Source: a virus. From it: 52,343 nt of DNA. Position numbers and translations under genes: made by a program. The notes beneath the pieces were generated by a model. That model did no database searches, was not told the DNA's origin, and saw only the letters and a program-made list of their open reading frames with translations. The DNA lies in IMG/VR virus record IMGVR_UViG_3300024346_000092, positions 1-52,343 of that record. One strand, 5' to 3'. Below are positions 39,301 to 46,855 of this stretch, piece by piece; positions within the stretch are counted from its first letter, which is position 1, and every line of letters starts with the position of its first letter.

Positions 39301-40965
39301 AGAAGTATTTGTGCTTCTTATAGTATTAGTATTTACAGCTGCCAATGCAGTGTTTCTACTCGTATTTGTACTTTGAGTAGTAGTATATGATGTATTTACA
39401 GCAGCTAACGCAGTGTTTCTACTCGTATTTGTACTTTGAGTAGTATCATATGTAGTATTTACAGCGGCCAATGCAGTGTTTCTAGAAGTATTTGTACTTT
39501 GAGTAGTATTATATGAAGTATTTACAGCAGCTAACGCAGTGTTTCTTACAGTATTAGTACTTTGAGTAGTATCATATGAAGTATTTACAACGGCCAGCGC
39601 AGTATTCCTACTTGTATTAGTATTTTGAGTAGTAGTATAATTAGTATTTACAGCTGCCAATGCAGTGTTTCTACTCGTATTAGTATTTTGAGTAGTTGTA
39701 TAACTTGTACTTACTACGAAAGTAGATACAGTATCATACGTTGTATCTCTTGTAGTAGCAAATGATGTGTTGTCTGCATAAGCAGTAACAGTACCAAATG
39801 TTGTTGTTCTCGTTGTGGCAAATGAGGTATTGTCTGCATAAGCAGTGACAGTACCGAATGTTGTTGTTCTTGTTGTAGCAAATGAAGTGTTATCTGCATA
39901 AGCAGTAACAGTACCAAATGTTGTTGTTCTTGTTGTAGCAAAAGCTGTATTGTTAGTAAACTCACTAAGTCTACTTGTAGAGATTACTGTATCAAAGAAT
40001 GTTGTAAAAGTAGTAGTAGTTTCATACGCAGTTGTTGTAGTTAAATTAGTCTCAAATGTTGTAGTAGTAGTAAAATCAGTTGTAGTCGTAAGTGTTGTAT
40101 TAAACGTTGTCGTTGTACTAAAGGTAGTAGTTGTATTATACGCTGTAGTTGTACTTAAGCTAGTCTCAAATACTGTTGTAGTTTCAAAAGTAGTAGTTGT
40201 ATTAAATGCTGTAGTTGTGCTTTTACTTGTATTAAATGTTGTTGTTGTGGTAAAAGTAGTAGTCGTATTAAACGCTGTAGTTGTACTAGTATTAGTATCA
40301 AATGTTGTAGTTGTGGTAAAAGTAGTAGTTGTATTAAATGCTGTAGTTGTACCCTGTGTAGTATTATACGTTGTAGTAGTATTAAAAGCAGTAACAGTAC
40401 TAAATACTGTAGTGGTTGCAATTGTTGTGTTAAATGTTGTGGTTGTATTAAACGCAGTGGTAGTAGTAAAATCAGTAGTTGTAGTTGTGTTTGTATTAAA
40501 CGTTGTTGTTGTATTAAACTGCGTTGTAGTTGTAAAATCTGTAACAGTAGTAATTGTTGTGTTAAACGTTGTGGTTGTATTGAAAGCAGTGGTAGTAGTA
40601 AAATCAGTAGTTGTATTTACTGTTGTAGCAAAAACGGTAGTAGTTGCAAATGTAGTTACTAAATTAGTTTCAGTACTTCTAGATGTATTGAACTCTGTTA
40701 CTCTGCTTGTATTATATCCCGATACTGTAGCTACGTCTGTATCAAAAGCTGTAGTTGTATTGAATGTTGTAACAATGTCATTTGTGTTTGTAGTTCTAAC
40801 AGTTGCTGTGTTTCTAGCAGTTTCATGAACCGCAGAGAATGGGCCAGCTAAGTTACTGTTATCATTTACATATACTTCATTGACCCTTCGTATTGTTCCG
40901 CCATCATTGACTGCAAGGAAGGATATCTGACGTAGTGTACCACTGTCATTAACATATATTGCCAT
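36388..40965 (-). CDS. Giant Thr/Asn/Ser-rich repeat fibre protein (1525 aa)
   Basis: The protein has a short non-repeat head (about residues 1-50, with three 'YVNDSG/VNDGG/YVNDNS' units), then about 1440 residues of low-complexity repeats. A C-terminal 35 residues end 'SYWDGNQWTE'. Thr dominates: a typical N-terminal unit has 14 Thr in 22, a C-terminal unit 6 Thr plus 5 Ser in 22. Units of 20, 21, 22 or 16 residues are built from hexads of the form T-x-[R/F/Y]-x-T-x with four-residue spacers. Asn-Thr-[Ser/Thr] is frequent. No cysteine is seen in the repeats I read. A tail or head fibre with a beta-solenoid or extended trimeric fold is likely. The Thr/Asn density would also suit glycosylation. 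Confidence 0.85.
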   Translation of the reverse strand: MAIYVNDSGTLRQISFLAVNDGGTIRRVNEVYVNDNSNLAGPFSAVHETARNTATVRTTNTNDIVTTFNTTTAFDTDVATVSGYNTSRVTEFNTSRSTETNLVTTFATTTVFATTVNTTTDFTTTTAFNTTTTFNTTITTVTDFTTTTQFNTTTTFNTNTTTTTDFTTTTAFNTTTTFNTTIATTTVFSTVTAFNTTTTYNTTQGTTTAFNTTTTFTTTTTFDTNTSTTTAFNTTTTFTTTTTFNTSKSTTTAFNTTTTFETTTVFETSLSTTTAYNTTTTFSTTTTFNTTLTTTTDFTTTTTFETNLTTTTAYETTTTFTTFFDTVISTSRLSEFTNNTAFATTRTTTFGTVTAYADNTSFATTRTTTFGTVTAYADNTSFATTRTTTFGTVTAYADNTSFATTRDTTYDTVSTFVVSTSYTTTQNTNTSRNTALAAVNTNYTTTQNTNTSRNTALAVVNTSYDTTQSTNTVRNTALAAVNTSYNTTQSTNTSRNTALAAVNTTYDTTQSTNTSRNTALAAVNTSYTTTQSTNTSRNTALAAVNTNTIRSTNTSRSTGFTNSTSYNTAFATNTSRSTGFTNSTSYNTAFATNTSRSTGFTNSTSYNTAFATNTSRTSTFTNSTTRNTSFGTNTSYATAFATNTARATGFTANTTRNTNTARGTNTSRSTGFTNNTSRITTFSANTGFTNNTTRGTNTSRSTGFTNNTNTARTTAYTDNTGFTNNTARNTNTARNTNTVRASGSFASTSFLTNTARTTTTAFTYTYFTYSGGYVQVIAESTDYAVSNTDTAFQNNTSRNTNTSWNTGFTNSTGFTNSTSFATNTARGTNTSRSTGFTNSTNTARTTAYTDNTSFATNTARGTNTSRSTSFATNTARTTEYTDNTGFTNATSFGTNTSRSTSFTNNTTRVTEDLAGTTRSTAYNTATSRLTAYTDNTSQATTRNTNTARTTAYTDNTSQATTRNTNTARVSTYTDNTSQATTRNTNTARVTAYVDNTGFTNSTNTSRLTAYVDNTSFATTRSTNTSITTTFAANTSFATSRSTNTSITTTFAANTSFATTRSTNTSISTGFTNNTSFATTRSTNTSITTSYVDATAFTTSRSTNTSITTSYVDATAFTTTRNTNTSRGTGTTQSTSYTTTQSTNTSRTSNTSQSTSYTTTQSTNTSRTSNTSQSTSYTTTQSTNTSRTSNTAQSTSYTTSQTTNTSRTTTFETAYQTSRLSSRSTGTSRATTTIFNTARGTVTDRGTTTTFNTTRLSDTTRTTGTSRATDTTFNTSRVSDTTRATETSRATSTVFNTTRATDTTRATITSRATTTTYATTQGTLTTRSTGTSKSTTTTFNTNTTTGTSKNTLTSKSTISTFNTSRLSETTRGTVTVRDTVSTFETSRASLTSRGTVTSQNTVSTFNTSRASLTSRGTETSRSTTSTFNTSRTTDTTRTTVFATSTVFNTTRTTVFATGRTTTTTIETSRLSDTTRTTTPTTTTTFDTSTVVFERITASAAGTIFDTEVSSADAFSASYWDGNQWTE
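36720..37300 (-). repeat. 66-bp coding repeats (22-residue units)
   Basis: Within the Thr-rich fibre gene. Units begin with the codons for 'FNTSR' and carry three Thr-Ser-Arg-like hexads plus a four-residue end. Copies differ at many third positions, so they are older than the 60-bp blocks. Confidence 0.7.
37381..37620 (-). repeat. 60-bp tandem repeat block A (4 units)
   Basis: Four units of exactly 60 bases start at 37381, 37441, 37501 and 37561. The first three differ by only a few bases; the fourth is more changed. Each encodes a 20-residue unit with 'STSYTTTQSTNTSRTSNTSQ'. Confidence 0.9.
37621..37920 (-). repeat. 60-bp tandem repeat block B (5 units)
   Basis: Five 60-base units start at 37621, 37681, 37741, 37801 and 37861. 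They encode 20-residue units with 'NTSFATTRSTNTSITTTFAA' and close variants. Confidence 0.88.
37981..38160 (-). repeat. 60-bp tandem repeat block C (3 units)
   Basis: Three 60-base units start at 37981, 38041 and 38101, encoding 'YTDNTSQATTRNTNTAR' units. Confidence 0.85.
39121..39300 (-). repeat. 60-bp tandem repeat block D (3 nearly identical units)
   Basis: Units start at 39121, 39181 and 39241. The first two differ by a single base over 60, so this block expanded recently or is kept alike by recombination. They encode 'TNTSRSTGFTNSTSYNTAFA'. Confidence 0.92.
39331..39720 (-). repeat. 63-bp tandem repeat block E (about 6 units)
   Basis: Units of 63 bases, one codon longer than blocks A-D, encode 21-residue units with 'NTSRNTALAAVNTSY'. 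They contain Leu/Ala/Val where other units have Thr/Phe, which gives a different surface. Confidence 0.85.
39721..39960 (-). repeat. 60-bp tandem repeat block F (4 units)
   Basis: Units start at 39721, 39781, 39841 and 39901; the last three are nearly identical. They encode 'DNTSFATTRTTTFGTVTAYA'. Confidence 0.9.
40000..40640 (-). repeat. 66-bp and 48-bp poly-Thr coding repeats
   Basis: Units of 22 or 16 residues with 'FNTTTTF' and 'TTTTDFTTTTAF'. This is the most Thr-rich part of the fibre, near its N-terminus. Confidence 0.75.
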
Positions 40966-40968
40966 ATC

Positions 40969-41190
40969 TTAACTCGAATAAACAAACCATACATGACCGT
41001 CACTCGTTCCAGTAGTATTTGTTGGTGCTGTTGTTGTTATTGTAAAAGGCAATCTAGCTTTTGCTATGATTCCTGAACCAATCTTATTTGTCGCTACTGC
41101 TCCCTCAAAGTTTCTACTGGCATCAATTACATCACTACCATCAATTTTTAACCCTGCGTCTTCGATATTAAAGTCTAATTTTTGTCCCAT
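40969..41190 (-). CDS. Small virion-associated protein (73 aa)
   Basis: A small protein ('MGQKLDFNIEDAGLKIDGSD', then 'IGSGIIAKARLPFTITT', ending 'GHVWFVYSS') between two fibre genes on the same strand, with GAGG before its ATG. The layout suggests a small fibre-tip or connector protein. No family was recognised. Confidence 0.6.
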   Translation of the reverse strand: MGQKLDFNIEDAGLKIDGSDVIDASRNFEGAVATNKIGSGIIAKARLPFTITTTAPTNTTGTSDGHVWFVYSS

Positions 41191-41191
41191 G

Positions 41192-44100
41192 TTATACCTC
41201 TATTGTTGTCCTTATAAATTTAAATGCCATACTATCTGTACTTGCTGGCGTTACTCTTAACCTTATATTACCTGATACTAAGTCTGCATCAAATGCTGCC
41301 TGTGCTCCATTTTCAAATATAGATGCGTACTGTGTTAAGTAAACATCTGAGCCATCATGGAATAATAAAATTTCTATTGCTTGAAAATCTGTGTCTGTTG
41401 TATTATGTACTTGTACTAAGTACTTAGCAGTTCTAAATGTAGCTGCTGCAAAAGTGTCTAGTGTAAATTGTGCTGTTGCTGAAGAAGTTCCTGAACCTAC
41501 ATCCATACCAGCTACTTCGTCTATATGAAGTTTTTGTGGTGGATTAGTGTCTTGAATACCTATGCTACCTGCTACATTTACTTTATTAGATGTGCTTCCA
41601 CCAAACCCTAAATCTCCTCCAAATGTAATACTTCCTGTCATTGTTTTACCACCAAGTGCTGCACTTGATAATTGTGTTGTTGTTACAGAATTATTTGCAA
41701 TCTCACTTGATCCAACAGCGTTTGCTGCTATTTCACTTGAACCTACATTGTTAGCGGCTATTTTAGAACTTGTTATTGCATTGTTTGCTATTTTAGCATT
41801 TGTTACATTTAAGTTAGTGATATGAATAGTATCTACACTACTGCTTACTATCTCTGCACTATCTACAGAGTTACCTGCTAGTTCGTTTGAAGTTATTTGA
41901 TTAGTGCCTATTTGTGTGCTAGTAATAGAGCCATCTGCTATTTTAGCTGCTGTTACACAGTTATCAGCTAGTTCATCTGTTCCTACAATACCGTTTTGAA
42001 TTATGCCAGCTGTGACCGAGTTAAGTGCTATTTCGCTTGTTCCGACAGCATTACCAGCTATTTTACTAGAGGAAACAGAGTTTACAGCTAAATGTATTCC
42101 ATCAATACTACCTGATACTAATTCACTTGAATCTACTGAGTTTGCAGCTAGTTCTGACGAACCTACTGCTCCAGTTGCTATTTTAGTAGCACTTATAGAG
42201 TTATTCGCTAAATCTGCGTTTACAATAGAGCCATTTACTATTTTTGATGAGTTTACAGAGTTTGCTGCTAATTTGCCTTCTGTTACTTGTCCGTTTCCAA
42301 TATGTGCTGTATCAATACTGCCATCTGCATAATGTTCTGAATCTATAGAATCATCTGCAATTTTTGTTCCATCTACTGCATCACCTGCTATTTGTAAGGC
42401 TGCTACAGCTCCTGTTGCTATCTCACTAGTATTTACTGCATTTGCAGTTATGTGTCTACCTACAATTGCATTAGTTATAATCTTAGTGCCATTTATATTG
42501 TTATCTGCAATGTTTGCTGTTAAGATTGTGTTCGCTGCTATCTCAGCTGTTGTTATACTTCCTGCTACAATCTTACTTGCATTTACAGTATTGTTTGCTA
42601 TTGCACTTGCTGTTCCTGTTAAGTTACCTGTAACATTTCCTTCTACGTTTGCTACAAGTGTTCCTGTTGCATAGCCTGTGCCTTCTGTGTTTACTACTGT
42701 GGTTGGTACAGTCTGTAAATCTTTAAATATTTTCCATTTACCTGAATCTCCAGCATCTCTGAATAAACCTGTATACTTATCTGTTCCGCCTACATCATAC
42801 AATCCATAAAAACCTATGTCAACTGTATCTGCTGAACTATTTGTTGTCGCTAGTGCAAGAAGTGGGTCTGCTACATTGATTGTTGTAGAAGATACTGTAG
42901 TTGTTGTTCCTGATACAGTTAAGTTTCCAGATAACACAACGTTACCTGAGAAGGTTTGTCCGCCTAGTGCATCTGATTTTAATTCACTTGCACTTACACT
43001 ATTCGCTGCTATTTTTGTTGCATCTATTGCGTTGTCTTGTATTTTTGCAGTTGCTACTGAATTACCTGCTAATTGTGCAGTGTTAATTAAACCGTCTGTA
43101 ATAAAGTCAACACTATTAATTGCATTAGCTGCAATATGTCTTGCTACAATAGCATCGCTTACTATTTTTCCTGAAGTAACATTGTTATCAGCTATTTTAG
43201 CTGTTGTTACTTGTAATGCTCCAATATGTATAGTATCTATACTACCAGTTACTAATTCTGATGAATCTACTGAATTTGCGGCAAGTTCTGAAGAACCTAC
43301 TACACCAGCTGCTATGTGTGATGCATCGATAACATCTGTACCAATCTTGTTAGCATTTATTGCGTTATTTGCAATGTTTGGGCCAGTAACTGTTAATCCT
43401 GCTATTTTAGCACCAGTAACTGCGTCATCTGCTAAGTGTATAGTATCTATACTACCAGTGACTAATTCTGCACTATCTACTGAGTTAGCTGCTATATGTC
43501 TTGCAACTATACTGTCCGTAGCTATTTTTGTTCCGTTTATATTGTTGTCAGCAATGTTTGCTGTTAAAATTGTGTTTGCAGCTATCTTACCACTTGTTAT
43601 AGCAAGGTCTGCAATGTCTGCTGTCGCGATTGTTCCATTGACTATTTTTGCTGAAGTGACAGAATTATCTCCGAGTTTAGCAGTTGTGACAGCTCCTGCA
43701 GCGATCTTTGCAGTAGTAACCTGTAAACCTCCTAGATGTATCGTATCGATCGAGCCAGTAATTAATTCTGCGCTGTCGACACTGTTTGCTCCAAGTTGAG
43801 TGCTAGTGATACTCCCATCAGCAATATGATGAGCAGTAACGTTGTTGCCAGCAATTTTTGCAGTTGTAACTGCATTTGCCGAAATGTGAATTGTGTCGAT
43901 ACTACCAGTGGCAATTTCGCTTGAATCGATTGAATTTTGTGCTATCTCATTTGAGGTTATTGCATTTCCAGCTATCTTCGCTGTTGTAACTTGTCCTGTT
44001 CCTAAATGTATAGTGTCTATGCTACCTGTTACAATTTCTGAACTATCTACTGAGTTTGCAGCTAAGCCTGAAGCTGTTACAGAGTTATCTGCTACTGAAG

Positions 44101-44278
44101 TTACAGCAGTTGACTGTAGTTCTGCAGCTCCAACAGAGTTTGTTGCTAATTCTGCAGATGTTACAGAATTTAAAGCTAACTCAGATGCTGTAATAGCATT
44201 TGCAGCAATCTTACTTGCAACTACACTATTATTACCTATTGAGTCTTGTTGTACTAAAAATTTACCTATTAACGGCAT
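41192..44278 (-). CDS. Tail-fibre protein with decapeptide repeats (1028 aa)
   Basis: The N-terminal part (about 10-437) and residues 560-875 are repeats of about ten residues, such as 'NSVDSSEIVTGSIDTIHL' and 'TTAKIAGNAITSNEI', with Ile/Leu and Ala/Ser at regular places. This beta-rich repeat is common in tail fibres of marine phages. A central module (438-560, 'SGNLTVSGTTTTVSS...DIGFYGLYD...GLFRDAGDSGKWKIF') is typical of cyanophage fibre proteins. The C-terminal domain (876-1028, 'SIGIQDTNPPQKLHID', 'VHNTTDTDFQAIEILLFHDG') is probably the distal tip. The protein probably binds the host surface or joins fibre parts. Confidence 0.82.
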   Translation of the reverse strand: MPLIGKFLVQQDSIGNNSVVASKIAANAITASELALNSVTSAELATNSVGAAELQSTAVTSVADNSVTASGLAANSVDSSEIVTGSIDTIHLGTGQVTTAKIAGNAITSNEIAQNSIDSSEIATGSIDTIHISANAVTTAKIAGNNVTAHHIADGSITSTQLGANSVDSAELITGSIDTIHLGGLQVTTAKIAAGAVTTAKLGDNSVTSAKIVNGTIATADIADLAITSGKIAANTILTANIADNNINGTKIATDSIVARHIAANSVDSAELVTGSIDTIHLADDAVTGAKIAGLTVTGPNIANNAINANKIGTDVIDASHIAAGVVGSSELAANSVDSSELVTGSIDTIHIGALQVTTAKIADNNVTSGKIVSDAIVARHIAANAINSVDFITDGLINTAQLAGNSVATAKIQDNAIDATKIAANSVSASELKSDALGGQTFSGNVVLSGNLTVSGTTTTVSSTTINVADPLLALATTNSSADTVDIGFYGLYDVGGTDKYTGLFRDAGDSGKWKIFKDLQTVPTTVVNTEGTGYATGTLVANVEGNVTGNLTGTASAIANNTVNASKIVAGSITTAEIAANTILTANIADNNINGTKIITNAIVGRHITANAVNTSEIATGAVAALQIAGDAVDGTKIADDSIDSEHYADGSIDTAHIGNGQVTEGKLAANSVNSSKIVNGSIVNADLANNSISATKIATGAVGSSELAANSVDSSELVSGSIDGIHLAVNSVSSSKIAGNAVGTSEIALNSVTAGIIQNGIVGTDELADNCVTAAKIADGSITSTQIGTNQITSNELAGNSVDSAEIVSSSVDTIHITNLNVTNAKIANNAITSSKIAANNVGSSEIAANAVGSSEIANNSVTTTQLSSAALGGKTMTGSITFGGDLGFGGSTSNKVNVAGSIGIQDTNPPQKLHIDEVAGMDVGSGTSSATAQFTLDTFAAATFRTAKYLVQVHNTTDTDFQAIEILLFHDGSDVYLTQYASIFENGAQAAFDADLVSGNIRLRVTPASTDSMAFKFIRTTIEV

Positions 44279-44279
44279 T

Positions 44280-44612
44280 TTATGTTTGCTCCAAATACGA
44301 TAGAACTATGTCTATTGAACTTGTCGTGTTTGATAGACACTTTATAATGTCACCTGCTTCTAAAACGACTTTTGCATCACCACCTATTGGAGCTAGTGTT
44401 GAACCCGCAGGTATTTCTACTCCATTTACTATTGAGGCGTGATGATTGGCACTTGCATTAAACAATTGAACAGTTGCTGTAATGTCTGCTCCTGCAACAT
44501 TGCAAATATATAATCCTATAAGTGTTGTTGTTGTGCTATTTGGACAGGTATACACAGAGGTTAATCCTGTGCCTATATCTACTGCTGTTTCTGTTTTAAA
44601 TGCTGATGCCAT
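44280..44612 (-). CDS. Small virion protein (110 aa)
   Basis: A beta-rich protein: 'TSVYTCPNSTTTTLIGLYICNVAG', with the later 'IPAGSTLAPIGGDAKVVLEAG' and 'IDIVLSYLE', resembles a small Ig-like or jelly-roll decoration protein. AGGATA precedes the ATG. It lies between fibre genes. The fold is a guess from composition. Confidence 0.62.
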   Translation of the reverse strand: MASAFKTETAVDIGTGLTSVYTCPNSTTTTLIGLYICNVAGADITATVQLFNASANHHASIVNGVEIPAGSTLAPIGGDAKVVLEAGDIIKCLSNTTSSIDIVLSYLEQT

Positions 44613-44616
44613 AATA

Positions 44617-44826
44617 TTATCCTAATGCTATTGAGAAAGCTACGAGGTCGTCTGCTGTTAACGCTCCTTCTACATGACTGGCTAGTATTACTACTGTGCC
44701 ATCTGCTTTCTTTGTATAAATTCTTTGGTCAGCCACATTCATAGCGATTTCATGAGTTTGTAAATCACTTGTCTGTGGCACTGAGTTTGTTGTCTCTGAC
44801 CTTTTTGGTTTAATAACTTGAGCCAT
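44617..44826 (-). CDS. Short fibre-head module protein (69 aa)
   Basis: It starts 'MAQVIKPKRSET' and carries 'DLQTHEIAMNVADQRIYTKK', the same N-terminal module as the 541-residue protein next to it ('MAQTIKIKRSSS...GAGELAYSSNSQKLFVG'). This is the particle-attachment head seen in many phage fibres. It looks like a head module without a shaft, possibly a remnant of duplication or a connector. Confidence 0.68.
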   Translation of the reverse strand: MAQVIKPKRSETTNSVPQTSDLQTHEIAMNVADQRIYTKKADGTVVILASHVEGALTADDLVAFSIALG

Positions 44827-44828
44827 TC

Positions 44829-46454
44829 TTAGAATGTGCCACCGTCTATGCTATTAGACCATGCTATTGTTCCGTTTGCCCCAACTTGTAGAATTTGTCC
44901 TACTGCATTTGTTGAGTCGTATGTTCCTATTGATAAAGAAGCGAATGAACCACCTGTATTAGCACCATATAATAGTACTCCTTCTGGTAATGCGCTTACT
45001 CCTTTTAATCTTAAAGTATCTGAAGCTATTTCAATTGTAGTATCATCAACATTTACGGATAGTGTGTTTCCTGATTTTCCAAGACCGTCTCCTGCAGTAA
45101 CACTACCAGCTCCTGAGAACTGTGTAAATCCTAAACCAGTTGTACCTAGTGTTGCTGAACCTGTTACGTTTGATAGTACAAATCCTGCATCTGCATTTAC
45201 TGACCCTTCTTCGATGAAAGTAAAACAACCACCTGTCATACGTGCTGATGAATCGTTATCGGTTGCTCTTGTTAGTACAAAAACTGCTGATCCACTACCT
45301 ACTGTAGTTACTGTATAAATACCATTTTGTGCTGTTGCAGTCTGATTTTTAACAAGTATTCTATCGCCAGTTGTAGGTGATACGCCATCTACAGCTATTG
45401 CTCCATTAGAGTCTCCTGTTAAAGTAGCTCCTACACCGTTTGTACCGTTGTTGTAAGCTGCTGCTAAATTAGCTGTTGTTGTTGCTCTTACTGAATCTTT
45501 AATATCTAGTGCTTGTTTTACTGCATCTACATATCCTTTATTTGCTGCATCTGTTGTGCTTACAGGAGTTCCTACGTTTAGGATTTTGTTTCCACCTGCG
45601 TCTACAGTCTGTGACCCAGCTATTGTTAAGCCTCCATCAAAGTCTGCTGATTCTGTAAATGTTGAAGTACCCGTAACTGTTATAGTGTCTCCACCTGCGT
45701 TACCTAAAGTAACGTTTCCATTTAAAGTTGTGTTTCCATCTACGTTTAAATTGGAATCAAAGTCTACATTGCCTTGACCGTTGAGTGTTCCTGCTATAAT
45801 TGTATTACCAGTTCCACCTACTACAGAGAACTTGTTAGTATTAACTGTTAGATTACCTGTTGCGGCTATTGAAGTATTAGAACTTAAAGAGTTAACAGTA
45901 GCAGAACCTGATACATCTAAAGTACCATTTAAATCTACATTTTTACCAAATTGTATCTTTTCACCACCGTTAGTAGTTACTAATTTAATGTAAGATGTTC
46001 CGCCTTCATTGATATCTAACGCTGCTGCGTTATCATCTAAAATTGTTATTGAGTTGGCTTGAGTTGCTAGATTTAGAGTACCGCCATGTTTTAGAATTAA
46101 ATCTGCCGCAGAATTTATTGTTAAGTTTCCGCTTGTTACTGTTTTTAATTCAAAAGTAGCTGAGGTAGTAGCAATAGTATTATTAGCACCTGTGATTACA
46201 GTAGAACCAGTTTTTAACTGATCAATCTTACTGTCTGAGCCTACTAATATAGCTGAACTAGCTGTTAAAGTACCTGCTGAATGGTCAAGCATTGCAACAT
46301 ACAAATCTCCTCCGATTGTTGTTACTGCGTTACCGACTGCCGGTGAGCCTACAAATAGCTTTTGCGAATTAGAAGAATATGCTAATTCACCAGCACCTAA
46401 TGAGGTAGGAGCAGCGGAGGAGCTACTTCTTTTGATTTTAATGGTTTGTGCCAT
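44829..46454 (-). CDS. Tail-fibre protein with head module and beta repeats (541 aa)
   Basis: Residues 1-35 form the head module ('MAQTIKIKRSSS', 'GELAYSSNSQKLFVG'). A beta-rich repeat shaft ('GNLTINSAADLIL', 'GNVTLGNAGGDTITVTG') runs to about 300. 'KGYVDAVKQALDIKDSVRA' at about 308 starts a domain with 'GDRILVKNQTATAQNGIYTV' and 'FTFIEEGSVNADAGFVLSN', found in many marine phage fibres and structural proteins. The C-terminal end repeats 'TFDST'-like residues and 'GTIAWSNSIDGGTF'. It is probably a virion fibre. Confidence 0.8.
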   Translation of the reverse strand: MAQTIKIKRSSSSAAPTSLGAGELAYSSNSQKLFVGSPAVGNAVTTIGGDLYVAMLDHSAGTLTASSAILVGSDSKIDQLKTGSTVITGANNTIATTSATFELKTVTSGNLTINSAADLILKHGGTLNLATQANSITILDDNAAALDINEGGTSYIKLVTTNGGEKIQFGKNVDLNGTLDVSGSATVNSLSSNTSIAATGNLTVNTNKFSVVGGTGNTIIAGTLNGQGNVDFDSNLNVDGNTTLNGNVTLGNAGGDTITVTGTSTFTESADFDGGLTIAGSQTVDAGGNKILNVGTPVSTTDAANKGYVDAVKQALDIKDSVRATTTANLAAAYNNGTNGVGATLTGDSNGAIAVDGVSPTTGDRILVKNQTATAQNGIYTVTTVGSGSAVFVLTRATDNDSSARMTGGCFTFIEEGSVNADAGFVLSNVTGSATLGTTGLGFTQFSGAGSVTAGDGLGKSGNTLSVNVDDTTIEIASDTLRLKGVSALPEGVLLYGANTGGSFASLSIGTYDSTNAVGQILQVGANGTIAWSNSIDGGTF

Positions 46455-46474
46455 GATTATTTCCTATCGAGCTA

Positions 46475-46855
46475 TTAAAAGCTCCCTGCGTCTACCGTGT
46501 CTGAGTCCGCTGAATTGTTACCTATCATTATAGGGACAAATTCAAAGTTTCCACTTGTTATTTCTCGGTAGATCTTTAACTGATTATCATCAGTGTCATA
46601 AAATAAATCTCCTTCAGCTAAGTTTGCAAGGTCTGCTGATGGAGCCGTTGTAGCAACATGAAATTGGTCTGCTAAAAAATTTAGTGCATCTTCGACATTG
46701 TTTGTGCCTACAAGAGTACCTGACGGTGAGGAAAGAGTTATCCCCGACGCATCACTGAGTGCTGCGGCTACTGCTGAAGAAATAGTAAGGGTGGTAGTAT
46801 TAGAGGTGGCAGTTATAGCGCTAGTTTTAGGAGTTATAGTTACTGTTGTTGCCAT
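46475..46855 (-). CDS. Virion structural protein (126 aa)
   Basis: A Thr/Ser/Ala-rich N-terminal part, then 'VEDALNFLADQFHVATTAPS' and 'EGDLFYDTDDNQLKIYREI', the last resembling the 'GDLYYDTDTNELKIY' units of phage tail fibres. It shares its last base with the start of the upstream gene (TAATG-style overlap), so both are coupled. Confidence 0.7.
   Translation of the reverse strand: MATTVTITPKTSAITATSNTTTLTISSAVAAALSDASGITLSSPSGTLVGTNNVEDALNFLADQFHVATTAPSADLANLAEGDLFYDTDDNQLKIYREITSGNFEFVPIMIGNNSADSDTVDAGSF

Noticed and set aside
37381-39960. CRISPR array
   Set aside because: Repeats are 60-63 bases, contiguous, in frame, without unique spacers, and part of one protein.
36452-40828. Long rightward open frames rich in Val/Leu (such as 36452-37009 and 39950-40828) opposite the Thr-rich fibre
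   Set aside because: They are the antisense of repeated Thr/Asn codons, have monotone Val/Leu sequence, no ribosome sites and no domain; they are frame shadows.
41562-44303. Rightward open frames opposite the decapeptide fibre gene (41562-43799, 43893-44303)
   Set aside because: Again antisense of repeats without ribosome sites; composition follows the opposite strand.
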